Part shown: in pieces, positions 1 to 5,857 of the stretch
How positions within the stretch are numbered: the first letter of the stretch is position 1
Layout of the letters: every line of letters starts with the position of its first letter
Origin: Gammaproteobacteria bacterium
Lineage (GTDB): Bacteria; Pseudomonadota; Gammaproteobacteria; UWMA-0217
Direction: 5' to 3'
Length of the DNA stretch: 11,002 bases
Assembly: GCA_011330835.1 (NCBI GenBank)
Contig: DRPO01000146.1
Location: 1 to 11,002 of the forward strand
Made by a program: the position numbers and the translations under genes
The notes under the pieces: generated by a model
The model's input: only the letters and a program-made list of their open reading frames with translations
What the model was told of the DNA's origin: nothing
Database searches by the model: none

Positions 1-2183
1 CCGAAGTGGTTCTGGATGGGTTGATCTATCGTTCCGCTGGCTTGACCCTGAACTGGCATGTGCCGGCAGATCAGGAAGATGTGAAAGAGGTACAAAATAT
101 TAAGTTTGCCTGGCGCTGCCAAAAATGCGGAGACAGTGGAACCACCCACAGTTTCCATGAGTCTGGCGTTTGCCCGAGTTGCGGCGCCGATATCAAATCG
201 GGAAACCAGAGGCAGTTCATTGAACCCGCCGGGTTCGCGGTGGATTTTTATGAAACTCCCAACAACAATGTGGATAATCAGCAATTTGTGCCGGTGGAAT
301 CTCCCTGGATCGCGCTGGACAGCGACTGGCTGTCATTGCCTAATCCGGATCTGGGACGTTTCCGCACCACAACCAAGGGGCACATCTTTCACCAGTCCCG
401 TGGTATCAATGGAACAGGCTATGCACTTTGTCTGGAATGTGGTCGCACCGAGCCCATGACACCAGACGGTGTTATGCCAGAACGTTTCGCCAAGCCTCAT
501 CGCAAGCTGCGGCGCGGCAAGGACGATGCGCCCGAATGTCCGGGTAGCAACGATTCCTGGAAGATCAAGGAAGGCATTACCTTGGGGCATGAAACCTGGA
601 CTGATGCCTGTGAATTCCAGTTGAAAAGTACGCAAGGGCATTGGTTAAACGACAAAGTCGCCGCAATAACGCTGGCAGTCGCACTCCGTGATGCGCTTGC
701 CGAGTTAATCGGGGTGGAAAACACCGAGCTGGCATGCGCGACTAGGCAGGTGAGAACGGATGAGGGCGGGTTGTGCCGCGCCATCGTCCTGTTCGACCGT
801 TATGCCGCTGGCTATGCATCCAGTGTTCCCCGCTATCTCAGGGAGTTGTTTCACAAGGCACGAGCGAAATTACTGTGTTCAAACGACTGTGACAGCGTCT
901 GCCCGCATTGCGTACTCGATTTTGATCAGCGCTTCGCTGTGGAGGATATGGATCGCCATAAAGCTTTGGATTTTCTCACCGAACAATGGGTCACTGGTTT
1001 CCGGGTACCTGAGCAATATGCTTTTTTTGGTGAACAATCGCAGCCGGATTTCAGCCCACTGCTGGAATCGATCTGGAGCGCTGTGGCTAAAGGCGCGGTG
1101 AAAGCCATACGGCTCCAGACGGGAGGCGAGCCTGACCAATGGGACATCGCCCTCTCACCGCTGCGACAGCTCGCCTACCAGATCGCATCGAAAGGCGTTC
1201 AAGTTTCTATTCTGACGCCAGCATCGGTGCTTGAACAACTCGATGAGACAGAACGCAATTTGTTGGCCAGTCTGGCCGATGCCCCCGATATTGAGGTCTA
1301 TGCACTGGAAGCACCGGTGCGCTGCGGTGAAGGCTGGTTGTTAGTCGAGACCCTCTCCACTGAGACAGAACGCTGGGCTGGCGACACGCAAAGCAGCCTG
1401 GTCTTCGGGCCTGACTGGGGGCAGGTGGAAAACCTGCTGGTTAGCGCCAGGGAACCAGAAGCGCCGGCCCTAGATGCCACACGGATCGACGCGGACACGT
1501 TGCGACCGGTTGCGACGGTGCTTGGAGATCGAGAGCTAGAAATCGGAGGGGAACTCAACGGCAAGCTCAAGACATTTGGCAAGCGGTTTTGGAACTATTT
1601 GGGCAAAAAACACGAGCCGGTGCAGATGCAATTGGACGCAACGGATCCGGTCACGTTCATCCGCTACCAGGATCGCTACTTCTTCTCCCCCTTATCTGTC
1701 AGACTGTTATTCGAGATCGTAAAGGCCTTGCGAGCAAGGGTGGGAGAGGAACGGTGGCCGTTGCCTACACTGGAAATTGAAACCCTCGAGTGCCGTCCAA
1801 GAACAAGGCGTAATGGCCCGCCACAGCGATTTCTCTGGTCCGACTGGGACAATAACGCCACACGCACTGAAGTTATCAAGTCCCTTTTTAATGGGATTGA
1901 TGCACGTCCTCGGATTAAGCTCAACAGCCTCCACCAACAGGCCCATGGACGTATGCTGGAGATCGTTTTTTCCTCGGGAAAAAGCCTTCGAATACGTTTC
2001 GATCAAGGTGTGTCCTATTGGCGTGTCGCTCGATCTGTTGATTCCCATAGTAAAGCCTTTAACTTTTCCGAAACGGATTCCAAACGGCAGGTGGCGAGGC
2101 TAATGCGTGCCGATGTGAACTTGGAAGGCGCTGAACAAAAGACCCAATTGTTTATAAAAGTAGTTACTGCTAAGCCCGACTGA
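1..2183 (+). CDS. C-terminal part of MrfA/DUF1998-type zinc-cluster helicase (defence-type), 5' partial
   Basis: The frame is open from the first base, so the gene begins left of the window; the GTG at base 6 is probably internal. What remains (about 725 residues, numbered from base 6) lacks the helicase motor but shows the Zn-cluster region of MrfA-like helicases. It has C38xxC41 and C56xxC59 before an 'IEPAGFAVDF' segment, C142xxC145 in 'LCLECGR', C178, then 'ITLGHETWTDACEFQL', a 'VLFDRYAAGY' segment, and C291, C295, C299 and C302 in 'CSNDCDSVCPHC', followed by 'DRHKALDFL'. This pattern is typical of DUF1998 proteins. Residues 330–725 form an unrecognised extension with 'RYQDRYFFSPLS' (553–564) and 'LRIRFDQGVSYWRV' (661–674). 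Long DUF1998 helicases occur in Druantia (DruE), DISARM (DrmA/DrmB) and the dpd 7-deazaguanine system (DpdJ); I cannot choose between these from this part alone. The DNA is visibly less GC-rich than the core genes to the right, which suggests transfer. Confidence 0.75.
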   Translation, partial: EVVLDGLIYRSAGLTLNWHVPADQEDVKEVQNIKFAWRCQKCGDSGTTHSFHESGVCPSCGADIKSGNQRQFIEPAGFAVDFYETPNNNVDNQQFVPVESPWIALDSDWLSLPNPDLGRFRTTTKGHIFHQSRGINGTGYALCLECGRTEPMTPDGVMPERFAKPHRKLRRGKDDAPECPGSNDSWKIKEGITLGHETWTDACEFQLKSTQGHWLNDKVAAITLAVALRDALAELIGVENTELACATRQVRTDEGGLCRAIVLFDRYAAGYASSVPRYLRELFHKARAKLLCSNDCDSVCPHCVLDFDQRFAVEDMDRHKALDFLTEQWVTGFRVPEQYAFFGEQSQPDFSPLLESIWSAVAKGAVKAIRLQTGGEPDQWDIALSPLRQLAYQIASKGVQVSILTPASVLEQLDETERNLLASLADAPDIEVYALEAPVRCGEGWLLVETLSTETERWAGDTQSSLVFGPDWGQVENLLVSAREPEAPALDATRIDADTLRPVATVLGDRELEIGGELNGKLKTFGKRFWNYLGKKHEPVQMQLDATDPVTFIRYQDRYFFSPLSVRLLFEIVKALRARVGEERWPLPTLEIETLECRPRTRRNGPPQRFLWSDWDNNATRTEVIKSLFNGIDARPRIKLNSLHQQAHGRMLEIVFSSGKSLRIRFDQGVSYWRVARSVDSHSKAFNFSETDSKRQVARLMRADVNLEGAEQKTQLFIKVVTAKPD

Positions 2184-2547
2184 TACATTCGATAGAACAG
2201 AAGACAGTGAGAGATGGCAACAAAACCCAAGCGGAAGTACAACTTCAGGCGATTATTCGTGACAACTACCATGATCAGGTGGAACCTACATCTTCACCAC
2301 CGCCATGCCCCCCCCGCTCTGGCCGCCGCCCACCAGCGGGGGCAGGTCGATGCGCTGGTTGAGGCTTTGGTGGGCTTTGCCGGACGTTTGACAGGCGAGA
2401 TCCAACCGGGAAATGCCCGCGCTCCGTAGGGCTGAACCCCCGCACTATGTGCTGGATGTTGGAGATAATCTCGGGAACCCACGAACTTGGCTTCCGGTCG
2501 AAGGACTCCTAATAGCGAACTATCGGCGAAAAAAATACGCGAACAGA
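2184..2547. other. gene-poor debris between helicase 3' end and brnA
   Basis: These 364 bases hold no intact gene. Just after the helicase stop, a short frame from GTG 2207 reads VRDGNKTQAEVQLQAII and runs on to HDQVEP. It looks protein-like and could be the start of a lost downstream gene, but it runs into proline/arginine-rich nonsense and a stop near 2360. An ATG at 2214 opens another frame without recognisable similarity. From 2281 a bioF-like relic begins (separate entry). From about 2430 to 2547 I see only stop-rich sequence with an A7 tract at 2530–2536. The tract reads as T7 just past the brnA stop on the minus strand, but no stem precedes it, so I do not call a terminator. Confidence 0.5.
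2281..2429 (+). pseudogene. bioF (8-amino-7-oxononanoate synthase) relic, frameshifted and internally deleted
   Basis: From base 2284 the frame reads TYIFTTAMPP, which resembles the segment after the PLP lysine in BioF-type alpha-oxoamine synthases. The frame breaks in a C8 tract at 2308–2315. The shifted frame then reads PALAAAHQRGQVDALVEAL and GFAGRLTG up to a TAG at 2427. The part HQRGQVDALVEAL is like the extreme BioF C-terminus, which in an intact enzyme lies about 90 residues further on. So the relic seems to combine an internal deletion with a homopolymer frameshift, and it lacks the whole N-terminal two thirds, including the PLP lysine. BioF would make the first ring precursor of biotin; this copy cannot. 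The identification rests on remembered family motifs and a short match. Another alpha-oxoamine synthase is the main alternative. Confidence 0.45.
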
Positions 2548-2832
2548 TCAGGTCTCCGAATCGTGGACATCCGCTGTCCCCGAATGGCCACGTTTTTTGA
2601 TGTAATTTAACAAGACATTGTTCATGTGAGACTGCCAGCCGGGACCGTCCTGCTTGAATGCATCGATAACTTCTTTATCAAACCGGATGGTTGTCGAAAC
2701 CTTGTTGCTACCCGCGGGCCTTCCTGGGCCGCGTTTTGTCGCTGCGGCGCCGCGGCGGGCCTGTTTGAACATGGCATCAGTCCATTCGGGGTTTTCCTCG
2801 TCAATCCTTTCGGGATCAGGTTGCTTGTTCAT
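2548..2832 (-). CDS. brnA: BrnA-type antitoxin (DUF4415), orphaned
   Basis: This 94-residue protein has the BrnA antitoxin pattern. A basic linker with GPGRPAGSNK (residues 35–44) leads into a ribbon-helix-helix-like DNA-binding segment, STTIRFDKEVIDAFKQ (46–61), followed by the family hallmark GPGWQSHMN (63–71) and NVLLNYIKKRG. In known brnTA operons BrnA binds and neutralises the RNase toxin BrnT and represses the operon promoter. The ATG at 2832 has a good ribosome site (GAGGTG, 7 bases before the start). It overlaps by 17 bases the end of a brnT remnant, as expected for brnT–brnA order. No intact toxin is present, so the antitoxin is an orphan here. It may still be expressed from an AT-rich block immediately upstream, and could neutralise a BrnT encoded elsewhere. 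The C-terminal tail after KKRG has no recognised role. Confidence 0.85.
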   Translation of the reverse strand: MNKQPDPERIDEENPEWTDAMFKQARRGAAATKRGPGRPAGSNKVSTTIRFDKEVIDAFKQDGPGWQSHMNNVLLNYIKKRGHSGTADVHDSET

Positions 2833-2875
2833 AACGTTTCACCTCGCGCTTGTTCGCCTTGCGCAGGCTGATCAC
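2816..2875 (-). pseudogene. brnT: 3' remnant of brnT toxin gene (last 19 codons)
   Basis: Reading the minus strand in the frame that ends at the TGA (2818–2816), the last 19 residues are VISLRKANKREVKRYEQAT. This matches the usual end of BrnT (DUF497) toxins, where an I-S-x-R-K-A strand and helix precede a K/R-E-x-x-x-Y tail. The frame overlaps the brnA start by 17 bases, the normal brnT–brnA junction. Upstream, the same frame stays open back to an ATG at 2956 but reads WIRVSFVFSIFVTTINL, which does not look like BrnT. More than three quarters of the toxin, including its catalytic residues, is gone. Most likely a deletion or insertion between about 2876 and 2977 removed it, leaving the antitoxin downstream. 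Confidence 0.7.
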
Positions 2876-2882
2876 AAGGTTT

Positions 2883-2910
2883 ATTGTAGTAACAAATATT
2901 GAGAATACAA
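2883..2910 (-). promoter_or_regulatory. possible sigma70 promoter for orphan brnA
   Basis: On the minus strand a TACAAT (-10, 2888–2883, five of six consensus bases) follows a weak TTGTAT (-35, 2910–2905) at a 16-base spacing, in a short AT-rich block. Transcription would begin near 2876 and reach the brnA start after about 45 bases. The element lies where toxin codons should be, so it may be a promoter gained at the junction. This is a pattern match only. Confidence 0.3.
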
Positions 2911-2977
2911 ACGAAACCCGGATCCACCTTTTCTCACGGCATGCGCGGATTCTCATTCAACCTGTTGGTTCCCCGCA

Positions 2978-3649
2978 TCAAATAATCCCCCGCGCCGCCA
3001 TCGACACGGTCTCGTCGCCGACGACGATGTGATCGAGCACGCGAACGTCGATCAGGCTCAGGGCCTCGCGGATGCGCGTGGTGATGCGGTGGTCGGCCTG
3101 GCTGGGCTCGGCGTTTCCGGAAGGGTGGTTGTGGGCGAGGATGATCGCGGCGGCGTTGTGGTGCAGCGCGCGGCGGACGATCTCGCGGGTATGGACGCTG
3201 GCGCCGTCGATGGTGCCGCGAAACATTTCCTCGAATTCGATCAGCCGGTGGCGGGTGTCGAGGAACAGGCAGGCGAAGACTTCGTAGGGATAGTCGCGCA
3301 GTCGGTGCTGAACGTAGGAGGCGGTGCTCTCCGGCGAGGTGAAGGCGTCCCCACGTTGCAGTTTTTCCCGCAGGTAGCGCCGCGCCATCTCGATGACGGC
3401 CTGTAGCTGGACGTACTTGGCGTCGCCCATGCCCTTGTTGGCGCAAAACGCCTCCCGATCCAGACTCAGCAGGCCGCGCAGGCCACCGTTGTTCTCCAGC
3501 AGCTCGCGGGCGAGGGCGACGGCGCTTTTCCCCTGAATGCCGGTGCGCAGAAAGATCGCCAGCAACTCGGCGTCGGTCAGCGCGGAAGGCCCTTGCCCCA
3601 ACAGTTTTTCGCGCGGTCGCTGATCCGCCGGCCAGTCGGTGATCGCCAT
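2978..3649 (-). CDS. radC: RadC family JAB/MPN-domain protein (UPF0758)
   Basis: This is a full-length 223-residue member of the RadC/YicR family. The N-terminal part (about 1–95) has the helix-hairpin-helix-like region, with ALTDAELLAIFLRTGIQGKS (23–42) and NKGMGDAKYVQLQA (71–84). The C-terminal part (about 102–223) is a JAB/MPN metalloprotease-like fold carrying the intact metal signature H173-x-H175-(7 residues)-S183-xx-D186 within LAHNHPSGN. The cellular function is not settled; the name comes from a DNA-repair mutation in E. coli later assigned elsewhere, and relatives sit in mobile elements. Here the protein is likely the chromosomal copy, because it lies divergent from coaBC–dut as in enterics and Pseudomonas. 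The start ATG at 3649 has only a weak ribosome site but matches the family N-terminus. Its 3' side is occupied by accessory debris rather than by rpmB. Confidence 0.93.
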   Translation of the reverse strand: MAITDWPADQRPREKLLGQGPSALTDAELLAIFLRTGIQGKSAVALARELLENNGGLRGLLSLDREAFCANKGMGDAKYVQLQAVIEMARRYLREKLQRGDAFTSPESTASYVQHRLRDYPYEVFACLFLDTRHRLIEFEEMFRGTIDGASVHTREIVRRALHHNAAAIILAHNHPSGNAEPSQADHRITTRIREALSLIDVRVLDHIVVGDETVSMAARGII

Positions 3650-3809
3650 TTAGAGTCCGTTCTTCGTGGAGAAACGAGCGGAAGGCTATCAGGGATCCGG
3701 GTCTGGCTCTTCCCGTTGGTTCACGCTGCGATGTAATCGGCGTTGGCGCTTACGTATGGAGATCACCCGGCATGACGTAATCATAATACGCCCATATCGG
3801 AAAGATTTA

Positions 3810-3996
3810 ACCACAGAGGACACAGAGTACACAGAGGACAGGAACGGGAAAGACTGGAGAGGTTCCGCATAAATTAAGATACTGAAAATAAGGAAGTTTT
3901 ATTACTTATGTGGAGGCTCTGGAGCTGAAAATCGGTTTGCAGAGTGTTTGAACATTCTCGAAATGAAATCTCTGTGTTCTCTGTGTCCTCTGTGGT
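3810..3996. repeat. MITE-like element with 27-bp inverted terminal repeats
   Basis: The left arm (3810–3836) begins ACCACAGAGGACACAGAG. The right arm (3970–3996) is its reverse complement with a single mismatch in 27 bases. Each arm is itself built of 9-base units of the form xCACAGAGx. The 133-base interior is AT-rich and codes for nothing recognisable. No target duplication is obvious at the outer edges. From memory, arms of this CCACAGAGGACACAGAG type recur in intergenic regions of many environmental bacteria, and give spurious peptides such as TTEDTEYTED and SVFSVSSVV in automatic annotations. The element could be mobilised in trans or act as an RNA hairpin. Confidence 0.75.
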
Positions 3997-4076
3997 GAAC
4001 AAGTCAGGCTGGAAAACCCAAGCTACTGAAAATTCACCGCTCGTGTTGGATGGCCTAAAAAAGATGGATGTTATCT

Positions 4077-4094
4077 CTTCTTGCGTGCAAGAAG
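4077..4094. repeat. perfect palindrome CTTCTTGC-GT-GCAAGAAG
   Basis: Two 8-base arms, CTTCTTGC and GCAAGAAG, flank a two-base centre about 57 bases upstream of the coaBC start. The symmetry fits a protein-binding operator or the tip of a cruciform better than an RNA hairpin, since a two-base loop is too tight. No regulator is known to me for this sequence. Confidence 0.4.
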
Positions 4095-4105
4095 TATGTT
4101 GGGCC

Positions 4106-4138
4106 CCCTTCGAGTGTTGTGGCGCCCGCTGCGAAGGG
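4106..4138 (+). promoter_or_regulatory. leader hairpin covering the likely coaBC ribosome site
   Basis: CCCTTCG (4106–4112) pairs with CGAAGGG (4132–4138). After a one-base bulge, AGTG (4113–4116) can pair with CGCT (4127–4130, one G-T pair), giving an 11-pair stem around a 10-base loop. The 3' arm contains AAGGG (4134–4138), the only Shine-Dalgarno-like stretch before the coaBC ATG at 4151. The folded leader would therefore hide the ribosome site. The spacing from AAGGG to the ATG is long (12 bases), so the assignment is uncertain. Confidence 0.4.
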
Positions 4139-4150
4139 TATTATTACGCC

Positions 4151-5350
4151 ATGAATCATCGAAAGATTTTGCTCGGCGTCAGTGGCGGGATCGCGGCGTA
4201 CAAGGCGGCGGAGCTGACCCGCTTGCTGGTGCGCCGGGGCGCCAGCGTTCGCGTGGTGATGACCCGAGGGGCCCAGGCATTCGTTACGCCAATGACCTTT
4301 CAGGCGTTGAGCGGCGAAGCGGTGCGAAGCGAGCTGTTCGATGACGCTCACGAGGCAGCGATGGGGCATATCGAGCTGGCTCGCTGGGCGGATGCGGTGC
4401 TCATTGCGCCGGCTTCGGCCAACGTGCTGGCGCGGTTGGCTGGCGGTATGGCGGACGATTTGTTGACGACCCTGTGTCTGGCGACGCCGGCGCCGGTGGC
4501 GGTGGCGCCGGCGATGAATCAGCAGATGTGGCGCAATCCGGCCACGCAGGCCAATGTCGCCCTGTTGCGCGAGCGCGGGACGCATGTTTTCGGCCCGGCG
4601 ACGGGCGAGCAGGCTTGCGGAGATATCGGGCCGGGGCGGATGCTGGAGCCGCCGGCGTTGCTCGAAGCCTTGTCTTCCTTGCTGGCGTCTCCGGCGCTGG
4701 CGGGCAAGCGGGTGCTGGTGACCGCCGGGCCGACGCGCGAGCCGCTGGATCCGGTGCGTTTTCTCAGCAATCGCAGTTCGGGCAAGATGGGGTTCGCGGT
4801 GGCCGAGGCGGCGGCCCGCGCGGGCGCCGATGTCGCCTTGATTGCGGGGCCGGTCGCGTTGCCCGACCCGGGTCTTGTGAAGCGGGTCAACGTTGAAACC
4901 GCCGCTGAAATGCATACTGCGGCGCTTGAGCATCTTGACAATGTCGATGTGTTCATCGCGACCGCCGCCGTCAGCGACTACCGCCCGGCGGCGACCGAGA
5001 GGCGCAAGATCAAGAAAGACCAGGCTACCCTGCAACTTTCGCTGACGCGCAATCCGGATATTCTGGCCGAGATCGCCAGCCGCGACGACGCGCCGTTCTG
5101 CGTCGGTTTCGCGGCGGAAACCGACCGGCTTGAGGAATACGCCCTGGCCAAGCTGCGGGACAAGCGGCTGGACATGGTGGCGGCCAATCCGGTGGGCGAC
5201 GGGCAGGGTTTCGATAGCGACGATAACCGGTTGATCGTGTTCTGGCCGGAAGGCCAGCGCGAATTCCCGCTGCAATCGAAAACGTCGCTGGCCCGTGAAC
5301 TGATTGATCTGATTGCCGAACGGTTGGAGCGAAAAGATGAAGAAAATTGA
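4151..5350 (+). CDS. coaBC: bifunctional phosphopantothenoylcysteine decarboxylase / phosphopantothenate–cysteine ligase
   Basis: This cytoplasmic fusion enzyme carries out two steps of coenzyme A synthesis: CoaB joins cysteine to 4'-phosphopantothenate with CTP, and CoaC (FMN-dependent) decarboxylates the product to 4'-phosphopantetheine. The 399 residues compare with about 406 in E. coli. The CoaC half (1–185) shows SGGIAAYKA (11–19), the catalytic histidine H73 in MGHIELARWAD, P120-A-M-N123, and the substrate-lid C156 followed by GDIGPGRM (157–164). The CoaB half shows TAGPTREPLDPVR (191–203), NRSSGKMG (207–214) and the KIKK lysines (286–289). The ATG at 4151 gives MNHRKILLGVSGG, the usual N-terminus; the frame is open further upstream but without similarity. 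The 3' end overlaps dut by 14 bases, so the two genes are probably co-transcribed and translationally coupled. The gene is expected to be essential. Confidence 0.96.
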   Translation: MNHRKILLGVSGGIAAYKAAELTRLLVRRGASVRVVMTRGAQAFVTPMTFQALSGEAVRSELFDDAHEAAMGHIELARWADAVLIAPASANVLARLAGGMADDLLTTLCLATPAPVAVAPAMNQQMWRNPATQANVALLRERGTHVFGPATGEQACGDIGPGRMLEPPALLEALSSLLASPALAGKRVLVTAGPTREPLDPVRFLSNRSSGKMGFAVAEAAARAGADVALIAGPVALPDPGLVKRVNVETAAEMHTAALEHLDNVDVFIATAAVSDYRPAATERRKIKKDQATLQLSLTRNPDILAEIASRDDAPFCVGFAAETDRLEEYALAKLRDKRLDMVAANPVGDGQGFDSDDNRLIVFWPEGQREFPLQSKTSLARELIDLIAERLERKDEEN

Positions 5351-5792
5351 TGTCAGGATTCTCGATGAGCGCGTCGGTCGCGAGTTTCCGTTGCCGGAGC
5401 ATGCGACGCCGGGTTCCGCCGGCATGGATCTGCGAGCCTGTCTCGACGAGCCGCTGACGCTGGCGCCAGGGCAGACGGAGCTGATTCCCACCGGCCTGGC
5501 GATCCACATTGGCGATCCGGGGCTGGCGGCGACGATCCTGCCGCGCTCGGGACTGGGCCACAGGCACGGCATCGTGCTCGGGAATCTCGTCGGGCTGATC
5601 GATTCGGACTATCAGGGGCAGCTCTATGTCTCCTGCTGGAACCGGGGCGCCGAGTCGTTCACGATCCAGCCCGGTGAACGAATCGCCCAACTGGTAGTCT
5701 TACCGGTTGTGCAGGTGGAATTGAACGTGGTGGAGGATTTTTCCGCCAGCGAACGCGGCGAAGGTGGATTTGGACACACCGGCAAGCACTGA
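5337..5792 (+). CDS. dut: deoxyuridine 5'-triphosphate nucleotidohydrolase (dUTPase)
   Basis: The homotrimeric enzyme hydrolyses dUTP to dUMP and pyrophosphate, keeping uracil out of DNA and supplying thymidylate synthesis. The ATG at 5337 gives MKKIDVRILD and a 151-residue protein, the same length and start as E. coli Dut; GGAGCG lies about 6 bases before the start. An in-frame ATG at 5313 is rejected as too long and lying inside coaBC. All five trimeric dUTPase motifs are intact: SAGMDLRA (27–34), PRSGLGH (69–75), GLIDSDYQGQ (86–95, with catalytic D89), FTIQPGERIAQ (108–118) and RGEGGFGHTG (140–149). The coaBC stop falls 14 bases inside this gene, which suggests translational coupling. Nothing is odd about the sequence. 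Confidence 0.97.
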   Translation: MKKIDVRILDERVGREFPLPEHATPGSAGMDLRACLDEPLTLAPGQTELIPTGLAIHIGDPGLAATILPRSGLGHRHGIVLGNLVGLIDSDYQGQLYVSCWNRGAESFTIQPGERIAQLVVLPVVQVELNVVEDFSASERGEGGFGHTGKH

Positions 5793-5801
5793 CAGCGCAA
5801 G

Positions 5802-5818
5802 CCGGGGGCGATTCCCGG
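5802..5818 (+). other. short intercistronic hairpin between dut and algC
   Basis: CCGGG (5802–5806) and CCCGG (5814–5818) can form a 5-pair GC stem around a 7-base loop in the 65-base gap between dut and algC. There is no T-run, so it is not a clear terminator. It might reduce read-through or protect the upstream message. Confidence 0.25.
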
Positions 5819-5857
5819 ACGCCCGGATGCTAGACAACGACAACAGTTTGAGTGGTG

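Larger units (their letters stand above)
3650..4150. other. divergent intergenic region radC / coaBC
   Basis: This 501-base gap separates the divergent radC and coaBC genes and should hold both promoters. I see no convincing pair of -35 and -10 boxes. Bases 3650–3809 contain only a small dyad, ATGACGTAATCAT (3772–3784), of unknown meaning. Bases 3810–3996 are a MITE-like element, 4077–4094 a perfect hairpin palindrome and 4106–4138 a longer hairpin next to the coaBC start; each is listed separately. The coaBC frame happens to stay open back to 3944 through one arm of the repeat, but this upstream part has no family similarity and is not counted as coding. Confidence 0.6.

Noticed and set aside
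2520..2550. Intrinsic terminator for brnA at the T7 tract
   Set aside because: A T-run is present on the minus strand after the stop, but I could not find a stable stem immediately before it.
2413..2610. Plus-strand 65-residue frame overlapping the brnA end
   Set aside because: It overlaps brnA on the other strand, has no ribosome site and resembles nothing I know.
3810..3996. CRISPR array or tandem repeat
   Set aside because: There are only two arms, in inverted orientation, with no spaced direct repeats; the 9-base units inside the arms are too few and too short.
3944..4150. N-terminal extension of CoaBC by 69 residues
   Set aside because: The frame is open only by chance through one arm of the inverted repeat. 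The encoded peptide has no family similarity, while ATG 4151 gives the standard CoaBC N-terminus and length.
5313..5336. Earlier Dut start adding eight residues
   Set aside because: It lies deeper inside coaBC without a ribosome site; ATG 5337 matches the 151-residue family start and has GGAGCG before it.
4055..5572. Long minus-strand open frame opposite coaBC and dut (505 residues)
   Set aside because: It is an arginine/histidine-rich antisense shadow of GC-rich coding sequence, with no domain signature, lying opposite two well-identified genes.
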